Positions 44,846-56,549 of a stretch of DNA of 64,000 nucleotides are shown here, in pieces. Each line of letters opens with the position of its first letter. The first letter of the stretch is position 1. The translations under genes were made by a program, and so were the position numbers. The stretch lies in NCBI GenBank assembly GCA_019022495.1, contig JAFEKR010000046.1, positions 268,144 to 332,143 on the forward strand. The letters run 5' to 3'. Below the pieces are notes generated by a model. It was not told the DNA's origin, did no database searches, and saw only the letters and a list, made by a program, of their open reading frames with translations. This stretch comes from Epichloe hybrida (lineage: Eukaryota > Ascomycota > Sordariomycetes > Hypocreales > Clavicipitaceae).

Positions 44846-47253
44846 ATGGACAGAACGCCAGCCCCCATTTTCCGACGGCAAAACGTCATCCCGCCCTCGT
44901 CTGCTATACCATCGTCGTCGCCCGCATTCGGTACACCAGTACACCCGCTGAAGTCGTTCAACGTCAATGCTCCCAAAGCCGCAATTCTACCCATCATCTT
45001 ACCTCCCGCTACGCTGCGACCACTGGCCTTTCGTACATTCACAAAGAAGCATTCTCTTACCATAACATCCTCCGCACTCCAAAAGTTGGCCTCCTTCATC
45101 GGGAGACACTGCGGGTCAGGATGGCGGGAAGAGGGTCTCGCAGAACGCGTGCTGGAGGAGATTGCCAGAAGTTGGAAGAACAGAAACGGTGGCGTGATAG
45201 TCGACGGGACGAGCAAAGAACTGCGCGACATCCTCAAGACACTTGAAGGGAACATGAGTGGCGGCAAGATTGTCGGGCCTGGAAAGGGACTACCGAGGGG
45301 GGATAGCATGCTCGACGTGAAGGATGGAGATGCGGCCAATACGAGATTGGGTCTGCGACCATCTGGGCCCCCGAGAGAAGACAGCCACGCTAGTTTTGGC
45401 ATGTCCGGATTGGGGGTCCAGGAGGATGCACAGCAGGATGATGATGAGAGCACGAATGATCCGTGGGCTTGGCTAAATGTCATTAACGCGTTTGATCAAC
45501 CGCGACTAGTATACAATGTCGGCAAGAAACACTTTGAACGGTGAGTATGGCTGCAAGTAGTACATTGAGAGAAAATCTGACGCATGGTCACTGACTTCTG
45601 ATCCGCAGAGAAACGAACAAGCCGTCCCTGTTACCACCAGCATCACACAAAACTACAGTATTCCGAAATCGATACCAAGTCATCTATCAGCGACTCCTTC
45701 GAAGCGAAGCCTTCCAAACCTCGTCTGTCTCATCTTCACGACAAAGGACAGTTCAGCGTTCTTTGTCAAACCAACAGTCCCTCAAAATCACACCCATCGC
45801 CAATATGCTTGGCCGCCATGGCAGCAACCACATGCTTCTTGGCCAGCTAGTGATTCTTCCAACGGGAAATCTCGCCATCAGCGATCTCACCGGCTCGATA
45901 CCCCTTGACCTCACCCAGGCCGTAGCGATCCCCGACGACTCGGCTTGGTTCTGCCCCGGCATGGTGGTACTGGTAGATGGTGTATACGAAGAAGAGGAAG
46001 AGTCGGTGGGCAAAGGGTTGAGTGGCAGCAGTGGTGTTGGCGGAACGCTGGGCGGGAAATTCCAAGGCTTCTTCATCGGACAACCACCCTGTGAGAGACG
46101 ACAAGCAACCCTGGGAATCAGCGGTCCCGAGGCGGGTGGCCAGGATCACACTATCGGCGGTGGTTTCGGATGGATCGACTTCCTTGGCGTTGGCAGTGAA
46201 AGAGCAGTCGGGGCAAAGATGCGCCGAATTGAGCGACGTCTTATGCACCAACCAACATCTCAAGACATGCCCGGCCGAGGGAGAGCCGTCATCATCGGCG
46301 AGCTCAATCTGGACCAGCCACGAGCTCTTCATGCAATGCGCAAGATCCTATCTCTCTATGCCGCCGAACCAGAAGGCTCCGCGCCGCTGACCTTTGTCCT
46401 CACCGGCAACTTTACCCAGCACGCCGTCATGGCCCGGGGCGGCAGCGGCGGCAGCATCGAGTACAAAGAATACTTTGATGCTCTCGCATCCGCGCTGTCA
46501 GACTTTCCGACCCTCCTCCAGTCATCGACGTTTGCCTTTGTCCCCGGCGACAACGACGGCTGGGTGTCGTCCTTCACAGCGGGGGCATCCGTACCACTGC
46601 CGCGGAAAGCTGTCCCCGACATGTTCACATCGCGGATCCGACGCGCCTTTGCCACGGCCAACGCAGAGGCGGGCCGTCATGGCGTCATCCAGGGCTCCGC
46701 GGTCTGGACCTCCAACCCGAGTCGCATGACGCTCTTCGGTCCCAACCACGAGCTTGTCCTATTCCGAGACGATATATCGGCCCGTCTGCGCCGCGCAGCC
46801 GTCACAGTGAAGCGAAAAGCCGCTGAACCTGAAGCCGAACGGGGGACGACCCCCGAGCGAGCCAACACCACCGATGACGCGCAAGTCGAAGCAGACGCGA
46901 TGCAACTCGATGCTGCCAATGACGGCCCCGTCGCCGCATCTCCTCCCACAGTGACAGAGGACGTCCGCACCGCCCAGAAGCTCGTCAAAACCATCCTCGA
47001 CCAAGGCTACCTCGCTCCGTTCAGGCAGACTATCCGTCCCGTGCACTGGGACTATTCATCAGCGCTGCACCTGTACCCGCTCCCCACGGCCATGGCCCTG
47101 ATAGATACCACTGCGCCCCCATTCTGCGTCACATACGAGGGCTGCCACGTCATGAACCCAAGCAGCGTGTTGGTGCCCGGTCGCAAGGGCATTGGAAGAT
47201 GGATAGAGTATGAGATTGGGCGACAGGGGAGATTGCGCGAATGTACATTGTAG
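44846..47253 (+). CDS. DPB2: DNA polymerase epsilon subunit B
   Basis: The second, non-catalytic subunit of the leading-strand replicative polymerase, also bridging to the CMG helicase. Exons are 44846-45540 and 45609-47253 (779 aa). The N-terminal region (residues 1-230) has the helical Dpb2 N-domain with HSLTITSSALQKL, followed by DPWAWLNVINAFDQPR. After a linker comes the OB fold (MLLGQLVILPTGNLAISDLTG) and the inactive calcineurin-like phosphoesterase domain (AVIIGELNLDQP, FVLTGNF, FAFVPGDNDGW), typical of B subunits (PF04042). A Glu/Ala-rich insert near residues 600-650 precedes the conserved C-terminus (HWDYSSALHLYPLPTAM). It diverges from the frameshifted gene at 43737-44526. Confidence 0.95.
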
Positions 47254-47548
47254 GAGTCATGGATCAAGGCTTGCATAATGGAGTTGTCATGTTGGTGGAT
47301 GTCATGAGGGGTAACGACCATTTATTGTTTTAAGAAAGTTGTCTGTTTATGAAAACAAAAAGGGGGGTATCTAACTCACCACTATCACACAACGATTAAT
47401 GAATCTACTCTAGTGGAATTGTACTAGCGTACATCCGACTTTTTTCCCTATTGAAATAATACTGAATCATTGCAACGCTTAATTTTGCCCGCCGCACGAA
47501 ATGTAATGCACAATCCAACATGTATTCCCCCCCCCCCCTTCCTCCTTC

Positions 47549-50500
47549 TCATTCAAGCAACAACTCATCCGTATTTAGTACACCAAACAAACTCTCAATC
47601 TCGGCCTTGACCTTCCTCAACTCCTCCGCCACCTGCACCGTCACGAGCGTATAAGCGTACAGCAAGGCGTAGTCCTTCTCTTCGACGACGAACTCGCTCT
47701 TCTTGCCGTTGGTACGTTGGATTTCACAATCTCCCTCGTCTGCTGCCGCCACCTGACCCATATGGTGTTTGCGGAACCGGTAAATCTTGCCCAGGAGTTG
47801 ATCTTTGGTGGAGTCGATCGTGGGGATGGCGTCGGTAAGGGGGTATTCGAGCATGATGCACGAGGCGAGAACCTGGAGGACGTGGCAGATGCGACGGCAG
47901 AGACGGACTCGCTCGTCGCTGGTGAAGTCGAGGAGGGCGAGTTCTCCGGCAGAGACGGTGCCGTGGCGCTGGGTCAGGAGGCGCATGGCGTAGAAGGAGT
48001 CGAGGATGTGCTTGGTGGACTGCATGATGCGGGAGTAGGGCGCATCGGGAAAGGGCCCGCGGAGTTCGAATTCCAGTTGCGGAGGGTTTCTAGCTTGAAC
48101 GCTATGGAGGGTGTTAGGATGCAAGGACAAAGTAATCAGGGAAAAAAAAAGGAAGGGGGGGGGGGGGCCTTGCCATATCGCTGAAGAGCACTCTGTTCCC
48201 CCTCTCGCATGTAATCCAACGTGTTGTTACTAGCAACGAGGACGCTTAACGGTCCGCGCCTCCAGATAAGACCGAGCTGGAGATACAGCACCGACAGGCC
48301 TTCTTTGAACTTTTTTCGCGCAGAGATGGGCCAGAGAAGCCGGCAGATCATCATGCCCCAGATGATGCCCAAGACCACGGCAACCACTCGATGGTACGTG
48401 ATTTCGAAGATGAGAGGATTCCTGCCGCCTTCGTCGTCGTCGTCATCATCTACGTCTTGAGATAGACTGTAGGCGTAGAGGACAATGACGTTGTACGCCA
48501 GCAGGGCAATGCGACCCAGTGGACCATTCTTCACAACTAGAATCATGTAGAAGTTCCAGAGCGCCATGATGGACCCGAACAGCGCGAGGACATAGGCGTT
48601 GCCCTGACTGACGAGCCATGATATGCAAGCACATGCGGCGCCCATGAGGGTCCCGATGAGACGAGAAGTGGATGTCGTATTTGACGCACCCGTTGTCATA
48701 CCCACGACAATCATGTATGACAACAAACCCCATTCGCCACGCCAGTTCTGGTACATGGGCCGCGTCTGCGGTATGAAGGCGAACTGTGCCCAGAGGACGG
48801 CTCCGATGCCGACCTTGATGCCGAATAGAATGTCCTCGCGAGCTAGGAAGCGCATCACTTTCAGTATTTGCTGGGACAGCATGCGCTGCAATGAACTGGC
48901 GCTCGGGGCAGCGTCCCAGTTGAACGAGTCTCGCCGGTTTCTCATGAAGTCGGGGATGCCTTTCGGAAGGGCCGACTTTCTGAGCCCGCGCACTGTGGAC
49001 ATCTTCTTCTTCTTCTTCTTCTTCTGTAGCAGAGACTCGCACGCTGGGTCGTCCGGGGGATTGTTGGGAGACGACCGTTTCCAGAACTTGAGCCATTCCC
49101 AGCTGCAGCAGCTGGTTTCAGTGACGTGCTGCAACTCTTCCAGCACGTCCAAGTAGGCATCCATCTCGTCCGCTACGGCGCGGAGACTAAATGAGAAGTG
49201 TCCGCACGCCGCGGCTACCTCCTCTATGTCGGCTTGAATGGCCTCTGACCGTGCGCGGCCGAGTTCAATCGTCTTGTAGAGCTCCTGCAGAGCGTTGCTT
49301 TTCGCGTGGGTGAAGAGATTCTGCGCATCCCGCAGACTTTCGCGAAGCTGGTCGTTGACTCTGACTTCAGACGCAGGGTCCTCGCCGAACGGGGACACCC
49401 GAAGAGTTTCGGAAAGCGTGTACGCAAGGGATTTCAATGATGGTCCCAGCATGGTAATGAAGAGCGAGAATATGTCTGATGGTGTTCGGAAAATGGCTGT
49501 CCTAACAAGACATGGTTCAGACTGTGAGAGTAGGTGCATTCGAAGGTCCTCCTCATCCTCCTCAATGACAGACAAGTCGTCCCCGGCGCCGCCGAGGAGC
49601 AGGGACGCGACACGCCGCACTCTTGGTGTCAGGGGTGATGCCCCGGGCGATGATGCACAGGTTTCATCTTGTGAGCTGGACGGTGGTGGCAGCTCGTTCA
49701 GGAGAGCAATCTGAGTCGACAAAGCACTGCGCAGACCGCCGATGGCTTGATGGACAGCTTCGACGGATTTGAAGAGACGCTTGTCAAGCTTGTATATCTT
49801 CTCGTGACCCATGAGATAATGCTCAAGCTTGGCTTCTCGAAGACTTTTTGACATTTCCGTGTATGCAGAATCGTAGCAACGTCGCGATTGTGCGTACTCT
49901 GGCGAATTGATGTCGTCGCCTGTGCCGTTGAGGAAGCCTCTTGTGACAGAGGACAGTCTGTCGCCCATGCATACGGACGCTGTGACGACGGACTCGCGTA
50001 GCACTCTCCTGGCAGACAGGCGCCATACCAGCAGGTTCACGGCTGTGGAGAAAATGATACCTACGGCCAACATCTTCATCACCTGGACAATCTTGTCTCC
50101 CGAGAAGTAGCCGTCCTGCACCGATTGTTCCTTCGTAATGACCGAGATGATGGCCATGGAAGCAAGAGTGGTGGCGACATTGACGAGAGGCTGGTTAAGC
50201 CTCTGCTTGATCCATCCCACGAACCCCAATCCGCCTCCAACAAAGATGGTCAAAACGACGGCGTGTGCGGGGACGAGCGATCCCGTGCTTGTTCGAGAAG
50301 CAATGCCCGCGAACATGGACAAGACGCACACAATCTCGGCGTAGGCAACGGCTAGTATAGCAACGAGCACAGCTTCCAACATGGAACCCATGGTTCGGGC
50401 CGGATGGAAGTAGACGGTCAAGGTAGCTACGATATGCTTGCCGTCTCGGTGGCCCAGGAAGTCGGACAGGGCCGGCCAGAAGGTTGCCGTGCTGCCCAAA

Positions 50501-50923
50501 AGGTACGCCAGCGTACACTTGAGCACTTGGTGACCGTCTCGCGAATTGACCCACTGCCACATGGATTTGGATCTGTCCTTAACGACTTGGGCGGTGGAGC
50601 AGATCCGGTCGGTCGCTTGTCCCATCGACGACGATGCTTCGAACCGGCCGCTGTTCCCGGAGAAGGTGCTTCTCGATGTCCGGAGGGTAAACTGACGTCT
50701 GGAGCGCTCGCCGGTGCTGGGGATGATAAAGGTGCCGTTGCGCATTTTCTACCCGTCGCCCCATCGAAAAGTCAGCTCTTTCAAGAGTTAAAACTGCCCT
50801 GTCCACGGGTGCTGCGGTGCGATCAGGTCGCGCCGAATGCTTGCTCGGCTTACTCACGCTTCTCTTGGAAGGACGACTCGGCGGCCATGCGCCGGCCGAG
50901 GAGGTGGTGGTGTTTGAGCTCAT
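47549..50923 (-). CDS. ArAE_2/FUSC-like multi-pass membrane protein (putative ER transporter)
   Basis: A large integral membrane protein of 1,061 aa from exons 50923-50858, 50748-48174 and 48093-47549. Fungal homologues are named putative ER transporter 6TM N-terminal (PF10337) with a C-terminal ArAE_2/DUF2421 part; they resemble plant aluminium-activated malate and bacterial aromatic acid exporters. The first bundle of membrane helices covers about residues 60-250, with HPARTMGSMLEAV in the first loops; a soluble helical region follows, then a second bundle at about residues 690-860 (FIPQTRPMYQNWRGEWGLLSY). A Lys-rich run is encoded by an AAG repeat at about 49003-49024. A strong GTGAGT donor supports the short first exon starting at 50923; an ATG at 50745 is the alternative. 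Intron 2 is GC-AG and contains a poly-C run. Substrate unknown. Confidence 0.85.
48094..48173 (-). other. GC-AG intron with poly-C run
   Basis: 80 bp intron with donor TATG|GCAAGG followed by 13 C residues, and acceptor CAAG|CT. A CCTAAC branch site lies upstream of the acceptor. It restores the frame between RY and RNPPQLEFELRGPFP. A less fitting acceptor (CATAG) leaves the frame broken with this donor. Confidence 0.55.
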
Positions 50924-52664
50924 GGTTCTCGGTGAACCAGGCACGCCTTGACGCGGCCGTTGGGATGTTTGTCGCGCAGAGAGTCGGGTGTAGATGTCGT
51001 CATGATCTTTTTCGCGGCCAAGGTCTTGTGCTTTCGCTCCAGAATCGGCCGGGCCAGCGGCAACAGACAAGGACACGGATTACCAGCGGTGGCTCTGTTT
51101 GATATCACGGATGAGTTGCCAGTTTTGGGCTTGTTCGGGCTCTGTCTGGTGTTGGCGTGGCGTGGCGTGGCGTGGCGTGGCGTGGCACAAATTACATAAG
51201 TTAGTAACTTGGTAAGAGCCTCTGAGAGGTGCAGTGCAGGGCGGCTCAGCGGCAGATAGATGGCAGGGGGTAGCGGGCAGGGGGCGGCTCCCCACTTGCG
51301 CGCCGTTCAAGAACTCGACCCAGCAAGGAACAGGTCACCGTGATCCAATGGACAGACAGAGTAGGGAAAATTGGCTGTCAAGTCGAACTTCAAAAAGTTT
51401 GCCGCTGTTTGCTTTCCGGACGGCGATTTTGCTAGGCACGCCAAATGCAACCTGCTCAGGCGCACGGCCAGCCAATTAGCTCGCGAAGCTATCCGCGGAC
51501 AGCCAAACCCACTACGAGGCCTCAGTCTGTCAGTGGCCCATGTTGCAGTGCGCTGCAGACCAGCAGGCCATGGTCCTGGCCATTTATTCTGGGCATGGCC
51601 GTAGGCCGTAGGCGTGCATACTCAGGAAGCAAGCAGGTGCCGCCCAAGTGCCCTCACGGATGAGAGGACATGGTACGGAGTAATTCGTACTCGGAGAAAT
51701 AATGTGGAATCTAAATTGATTGATGCCTTACAGACGTACAGTGTCGTGTCTTTGATGGGAAGGATATATTTAGCAACCGGACAGTTCTTAGGCCTGGCAA
51801 CCCTCCTTCCCCAGCTCCGGATTGCAGGTTACCCTACGTTACTCTACGGGGTACGGATTACAGGTTACGGATTACAGGTTACGGAGTACCGTAATCCGTA
51901 AAAGACTCCTCTTCCTCCGCAGTTGGCCATGCAACAACACAGGCGCCCCGAGCGCGCCAGGTCATTCCTCCCTGCAGCCGCCGAGCGACGACAAATCCGT
52001 TCGAAATTACATGCTCCGTCCACCTGTCACTGTAGCATTGAGTTATTTTTATTGATTACCACGCCAGCCGCCGTACAATTTCCCCACTCGCGCAATCTGT
52101 CTCAGGGGTCCAAGGCCCAAGGCCCAAGGCCCAAAAAGGGTGTACAAGTTCCTGCGGACCCGCCACAAGCCGAGCCTGATGACCCACCGCCCCATTTGAC
52201 CATTGAGTGGCAATACTCCGTAGTGAGTAGTCCGTAATTCCGTACTGTCGAACGCAAACGAACTCTCACCACCATCAATCCTACCGGACCAAGCAAAGGT
52301 TGGGCACTGGTGATCCATCCCCCATACACTCTCTTTTCATCTCTCCCATCTCTCCCTGATTCTTTTCATCGGCCATCTTCCCCTATTCCGTCGACGCCGT
52401 TCCGCGACCCCTGCGACTTCCACGGGCCCGCTATATGCGAGATTCACCTCGACCCGCTCGATTAAGGGGACCAACCTGAAGAGGGGATTTGCCCGGTTGC
52501 GGGCACCTTGCCTCAAGCCTTCCAGGGCCTGGGCCTTTCAGAGCCTGACCGTTCCGCTGAAATAACCCCTTTTCTCAACGCTCCGCTGCGACAAACGAAA
52601 CAAAGGAAAGAATAAAACAACTCGGGACAGAGTCTCCTGTTGTTTCCACAACACGTCCGACACC
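50924..52664. other. Long divergent intergenic region, FUSC-like gene / MAPKK
   Basis: About 1.74 kb with two small repeat patches: GGCGT units at 51154-51186, and a 51840-51900 patch of TACGGATTACAGGT-type units. Several TACGGAGTA motifs, common in hypocrealean intergenic DNA, occur here. A pyrimidine-rich stretch before 52450 is probably the MAPKK 5' UTR/promoter. No gene is supported. Confidence 0.45.
51154..51186. repeat. GGCGT pentanucleotide repeat
   Basis: Six tandem GGCGT units, nearly perfect. Confidence 0.9.
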
Positions 52665-54447
52665 ATGGGCGACTCTTTTGCACCGCGGTCGATGAAGCGC
52701 AAAAATGTCAAAGGGCTGGCCTTGACACCCGCCGCCCCGCGACCCCCGCCAACTGCGGAGAGCTGGGGCGCTGATGGCGGCAAAGACGATAGCAAAGATG
52801 AGCAACTGGAGATTGGCATCGAATACAAGCTCGATCTCAGACCAGAAGATCTTGAGATTCTCAAGGAACTTGGTTCTGGAAATGGAGGTACTGTCAGCAA
52901 AGTGAGACATCTCAGCACTGGCACCATCATGGCCCGCAAGGTGAGCATTTCCGACAACCCCCCATCAACGATTATTGCGTAAAAAAAAAAAAAGAGGCCA
53001 TCGCTTACATACCCATTCTCCTCAAGATTATCCACGTTGAGGCGAAGAAGGAAATGCGGAAGCGAATCGTGCGCGAACTACAGATTATGCACGGATGTCA
53101 TTCCGATTACATTGTCAACTTTTATGGCGCCTTTCTTAACAGCAACAACGACGTGATCATGTGCATGGAATATATGGATGTGGGGTAAGAACTTCAGGAC
53201 GAAACCCCGTTACTTCACATCTGTTGCCAAAACAAGCCGAGAGAAAAGACTGACCGTGTGAACTTGATTCGACAGGGCCCTTGACCGAGTATCAAGGGTA
53301 TTTGGCCCAGTGCGAGTCGATGTGCTTGGGAAAATCGCCGAAGCCACCCTCGGAGGGTTGACATACCTCTACTCGAAACATCACATCATGCACAGAGACA
53401 TCAAGCCGTCCAACATTCTCGTCAACTCGCGTGGATCAATAAAGCTCTGTGATTTCGGTGTATCCGGCGAACTGATCAACTCAATTGCTGATACTTTCGT
53501 CGGCACTTCGACCTATATGGCCCCGGAACGCATCCAAGGCGAAAAGTATACCGTGAAATCAGATGTGTGGAGTTTCGGCCTGTCGGTCATGGAGCTCGCC
53601 ATCGGCAAGTTCCCGTTTGGTTCCAGTGAACAGTTTTCCGATGAGGACTGTGCCCCCGCAGGCATTCTGGATCTTTTGCAACAGATTGTGCACGAGCCGG
53701 CGCCTCGGCTGCCCAAGAGCGATGCCTTTCCTAGCATCCTTGAGGACATGATTCAAAAGTGTCTCTACAAACAGCCCGACCAGAGACCGACTCCCCAAGA
53801 ACTTTTCGTATGGCTGCAAATTACTCCTCTTCTTCCCTTCTCAGTTGGCAGTTCGAACGGACCCTCTCTGACTTATTGGCTAGGACCGTGACCCATTTGT
53901 GCAAGCTGCCAAGAGAACCCCAGTCGACTTGAGAGAATGGGCAGTGGGGTTGATGGAGAGAGACAACCGTAAATCACACCTCGCACCTCAATTGTCGCCC
54001 GCCACGCAAGATCTGCTTCGATCAAGTGATTCGCCGACGTTCGCCGTACAATCCGAGGACCGCACGATCAATACGCCGACATCTGGTGAGATACCCATCG
54101 CTGGCGCTGGGATTATCTCGCCCGGAGATCATTCCAACCGATCGCCCAGTCGCAACGGATTTGGGACCGGTCGTGCGCCGGCAACAGCCCATCATCATCA
54201 TCCAGGCATGGGCGTTCGAGTGGCAACAACCAACTCAGTGCCTCAAACCTCACACTATGCGGATTCATCTGGTCCTGTGAGTGCGAGCGCAGCCACCTTT
54301 AGCTTACCAGTGCGATCTGGTCCACACGGGAACCCAATGCCTCCGCCTTTGGCACGACGACAAACACCCGACGATTTCCGGCGAGAAAGTCGACGACAAG
54401 CTACATTTGGCCTGCCTCCCAATCCTAGTCCAAGCTATGGGTTATGA
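52665..54447 (+). CDS. MAP kinase kinase, Ste7/Mst7/Fuz7 type
   Basis: A dual-specificity kinase that activates the Fus3/Kss1-type MAPK (Pmk1 pathway: mating, hyphal fusion, infection structures in pathogens). Exons are 52665-52940, 53027-53184, 53276-53807 and 53884-54447 (509 aa). The N-terminal MKRKNVKGLALTPAAPRP is the docking-type signature of this MEK class. The kinase domain has the Gly-rich loop GSGNGGTVSKV, the ATP-binding Lys as the last codon of exon 1 (residue 92), catalytic HRDIKPSN, DFGVSGEL and the activation loop SIADTFVGTSTYMAPER with the S/T pair phosphorylated by MAPKKK. The tail after residue 350 is Ser/Pro-rich and disordered, as in fungal Ste7. All introns are GT-AG. Confidence 0.94.
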
Positions 54448-54999
54448 ACGTGACGTGATCGGAGGGGGGGGGGGGTTAAGTTAGGAGGGACGGAAAGGCG
54501 AGTGTCACCAAGGAGAGAGTCCTTAAACGATTGATATCTTCGCACACACAGTTCTGAACTCTGCAGATTCCTGGAGGCTCAGCGTAGCATCACTCGGCGC
54601 ATAGATTTTCATGAAAGCTTTCTCTGCAAGACAGTGATCCAAAGCGCTCATTTTGGAAAGGGGACGTGAATAAGCAAACCAGATTTTGCATCATTTCTTT
54701 TTTACCACTCTGACTCTGTGTTGCCATCTTCGTTCTAAAACACTAAAATCGCCCTTTGATCAAATATCTTGCGATTTGAAGTCGGACACTAGTTCGCACG
54801 CAAGGTATTCACATGTTTCATGCCAAGGGCAGTGTGGTTGGGCATTTAGTCAGCCAAGTAGGGATTCAATCCGAAGTTAAGAACCCAAAAAAAAAAAAAA
54901 CACAGATCCATCATCTCTCTCATTCATTATGCAGGTCGTTCGCATATTTCAGACTGAGGACAATGACATACTCAAATGGAATAGTAACGCATCTCTCCG
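54448..54999. other. Convergent intergenic region, no gene seen
   Basis: 552 bp between the MAPKK and HAD gene ends. G-run near 54465-54475 and A-run near 54886-54900 only. Confidence 0.45.
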
Positions 55000-55976
55000 T
55001 CAAAGCCCAGCACTCGTCGGCTCGCCACTCAGCAGGGTCTTCTCAAACTCTCCCACAGCATGCTCTCTCGTCTCTCTGCCTTCAAAACCACGGTCCAAAA
55101 TAGCAACGAGCTCATCCAGACGATGAATCACATGATCCGTACACTCATGATCCGCCAAGCTCTGATTCATATCATTCACAAGCAATACTGTCGCGGCACC
55201 TGCCTTCCTGCCTGCCGCCATGTCATCAATGGAATCCCCCACCATGATCAACCCGCTGGCGTCCTCGAGCCCCCATTGACTGGCAATGTGGAGGATCCCA
55301 GCTGGTTCAGGCTTCGGCGGCTTAAACTCCCTCGTCACAACGGGGTGGAAAGCCGATCCCTCCAGGAACTTTTCGAGCAAGTGCTGCACGGGGACGTCAA
55401 AGTTGCGCGTGCAGATGGCTTTGGGCAGGGCCCGCTCATCGAGGTACCTCATTAGGGTGGTGAGACCCGGCTGCGGGGTCTGCGAGGCCATCGCTTTGCG
55501 CTCAATGGAGCGGATGACTTCAATGGCAGATGCCTGCTGGTGGGCGGGGAGGGACTCTATGTGGACGAGGATATCGGTGGACTTGGGGATGTTGAGGGCG
55601 GATCGCATGTCGGTGAACATGTAATTTTGGGGTTCGCTAACGATGTAAGTTGTTTGCGCTTGTGAGGTTGTTATATATCCCTCTTGTCTCTCGAGGTCTC
55701 TTTATTCTTCTTCTTCTTGTCGGTGTTTTGTTCTGCTCAACCACGAACCGTGACAGATGGAATATGATGGCATTTTGTTACGACTTCTGATGCTTCGACG
55801 ACGCGCGCAAAACGCACACACGTCCTTCAGGAGCACGTCTCATCATGTTCGGAAACTCACCATAATGTCCCGTCCATATCGAACACTATGCCCTGCAACA
55901 TGGGCACGCCGGGTCGTGCTGTGCTGTTGCCCGCGGGATTTAGCGGCGCGAACCGTTTCTGGGCTGATGCGGCCAT
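55000..55976 (-). CDS. HAD-superfamily hydrolase
   Basis: A cytosolic haloacid dehalogenase-type phosphatase of 250 aa from exons 55976-55861 and 55636-55000. The nucleophile motif VFDMDGTL is split by the intron right after its Leu codon, so the long open frame alone lacks the active site. The spliced continuation CEPQNYMFTDMRSAL is typical of an ascomycete subfamily. Later motifs are the TRN of motif II, Lys in KPPKPEP and MVGDSIDDM of motif IV. The start at 55976 gives a short basic N-terminus with KRFAPLNP, as in homologues; an internal ATG at 55901 is possible. Substrate unknown; by class it hydrolyses a small phosphate ester. Confidence 0.87.
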
Positions 55977-56549
55977 TGTCGATGCAAAGTGGCGAGGAGA
56001 GGTCGGGGTTGTGAGTCGGGTTGCGGTCACTACTCAGTAGTCGGGCGGGCTTCAGACTTTTGGCGGTGGGGCCTTGTGCTGCGATTGGTGGGAGGGCGAG
56101 ATGACGACGACGTCCTTTTTGATGGCTATTGACTTGTTTCTGTATTTTGTTCATGTTTTCATGTAAAGGTTCTTCACAGTTGCTTGGGGTTTGATTGATG
56201 ACTTGTTGCCCACCGAAGATGGGCACTTCTTGACAGCCCCTCGACACTAGGAGATTCCGAAAATGTTCAATATTTCTACACGCTCTATATGCTCCCGCAT
56301 CTTGCGACCGTTTTTGGGCCAGAGTTACAAGGGGCTGGCCCTCTTACTAAGTGATTTGAACAATTAGCGGATTCTGGGCCACTGGCGTGGCCTGGCAATG
56401 AAGGCAGTGTATCCCACAAGCTACGTATATAGGGGGAAGATTGGCGCTAAAGGCAAAAATAGACGTTGTCTACGAGTCGCGTGGCTTTCTCTTGTCTTCA
56501 TCTATTGCTAAATTGAACTTAAATAATTCACCGACGGCACGCAACAACA
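55977..56549. other. Intergenic region, no gene seen
   Basis: 573 bp between the HAD gene start and the end of the APH-like gene. Nothing supported. Confidence 0.45.
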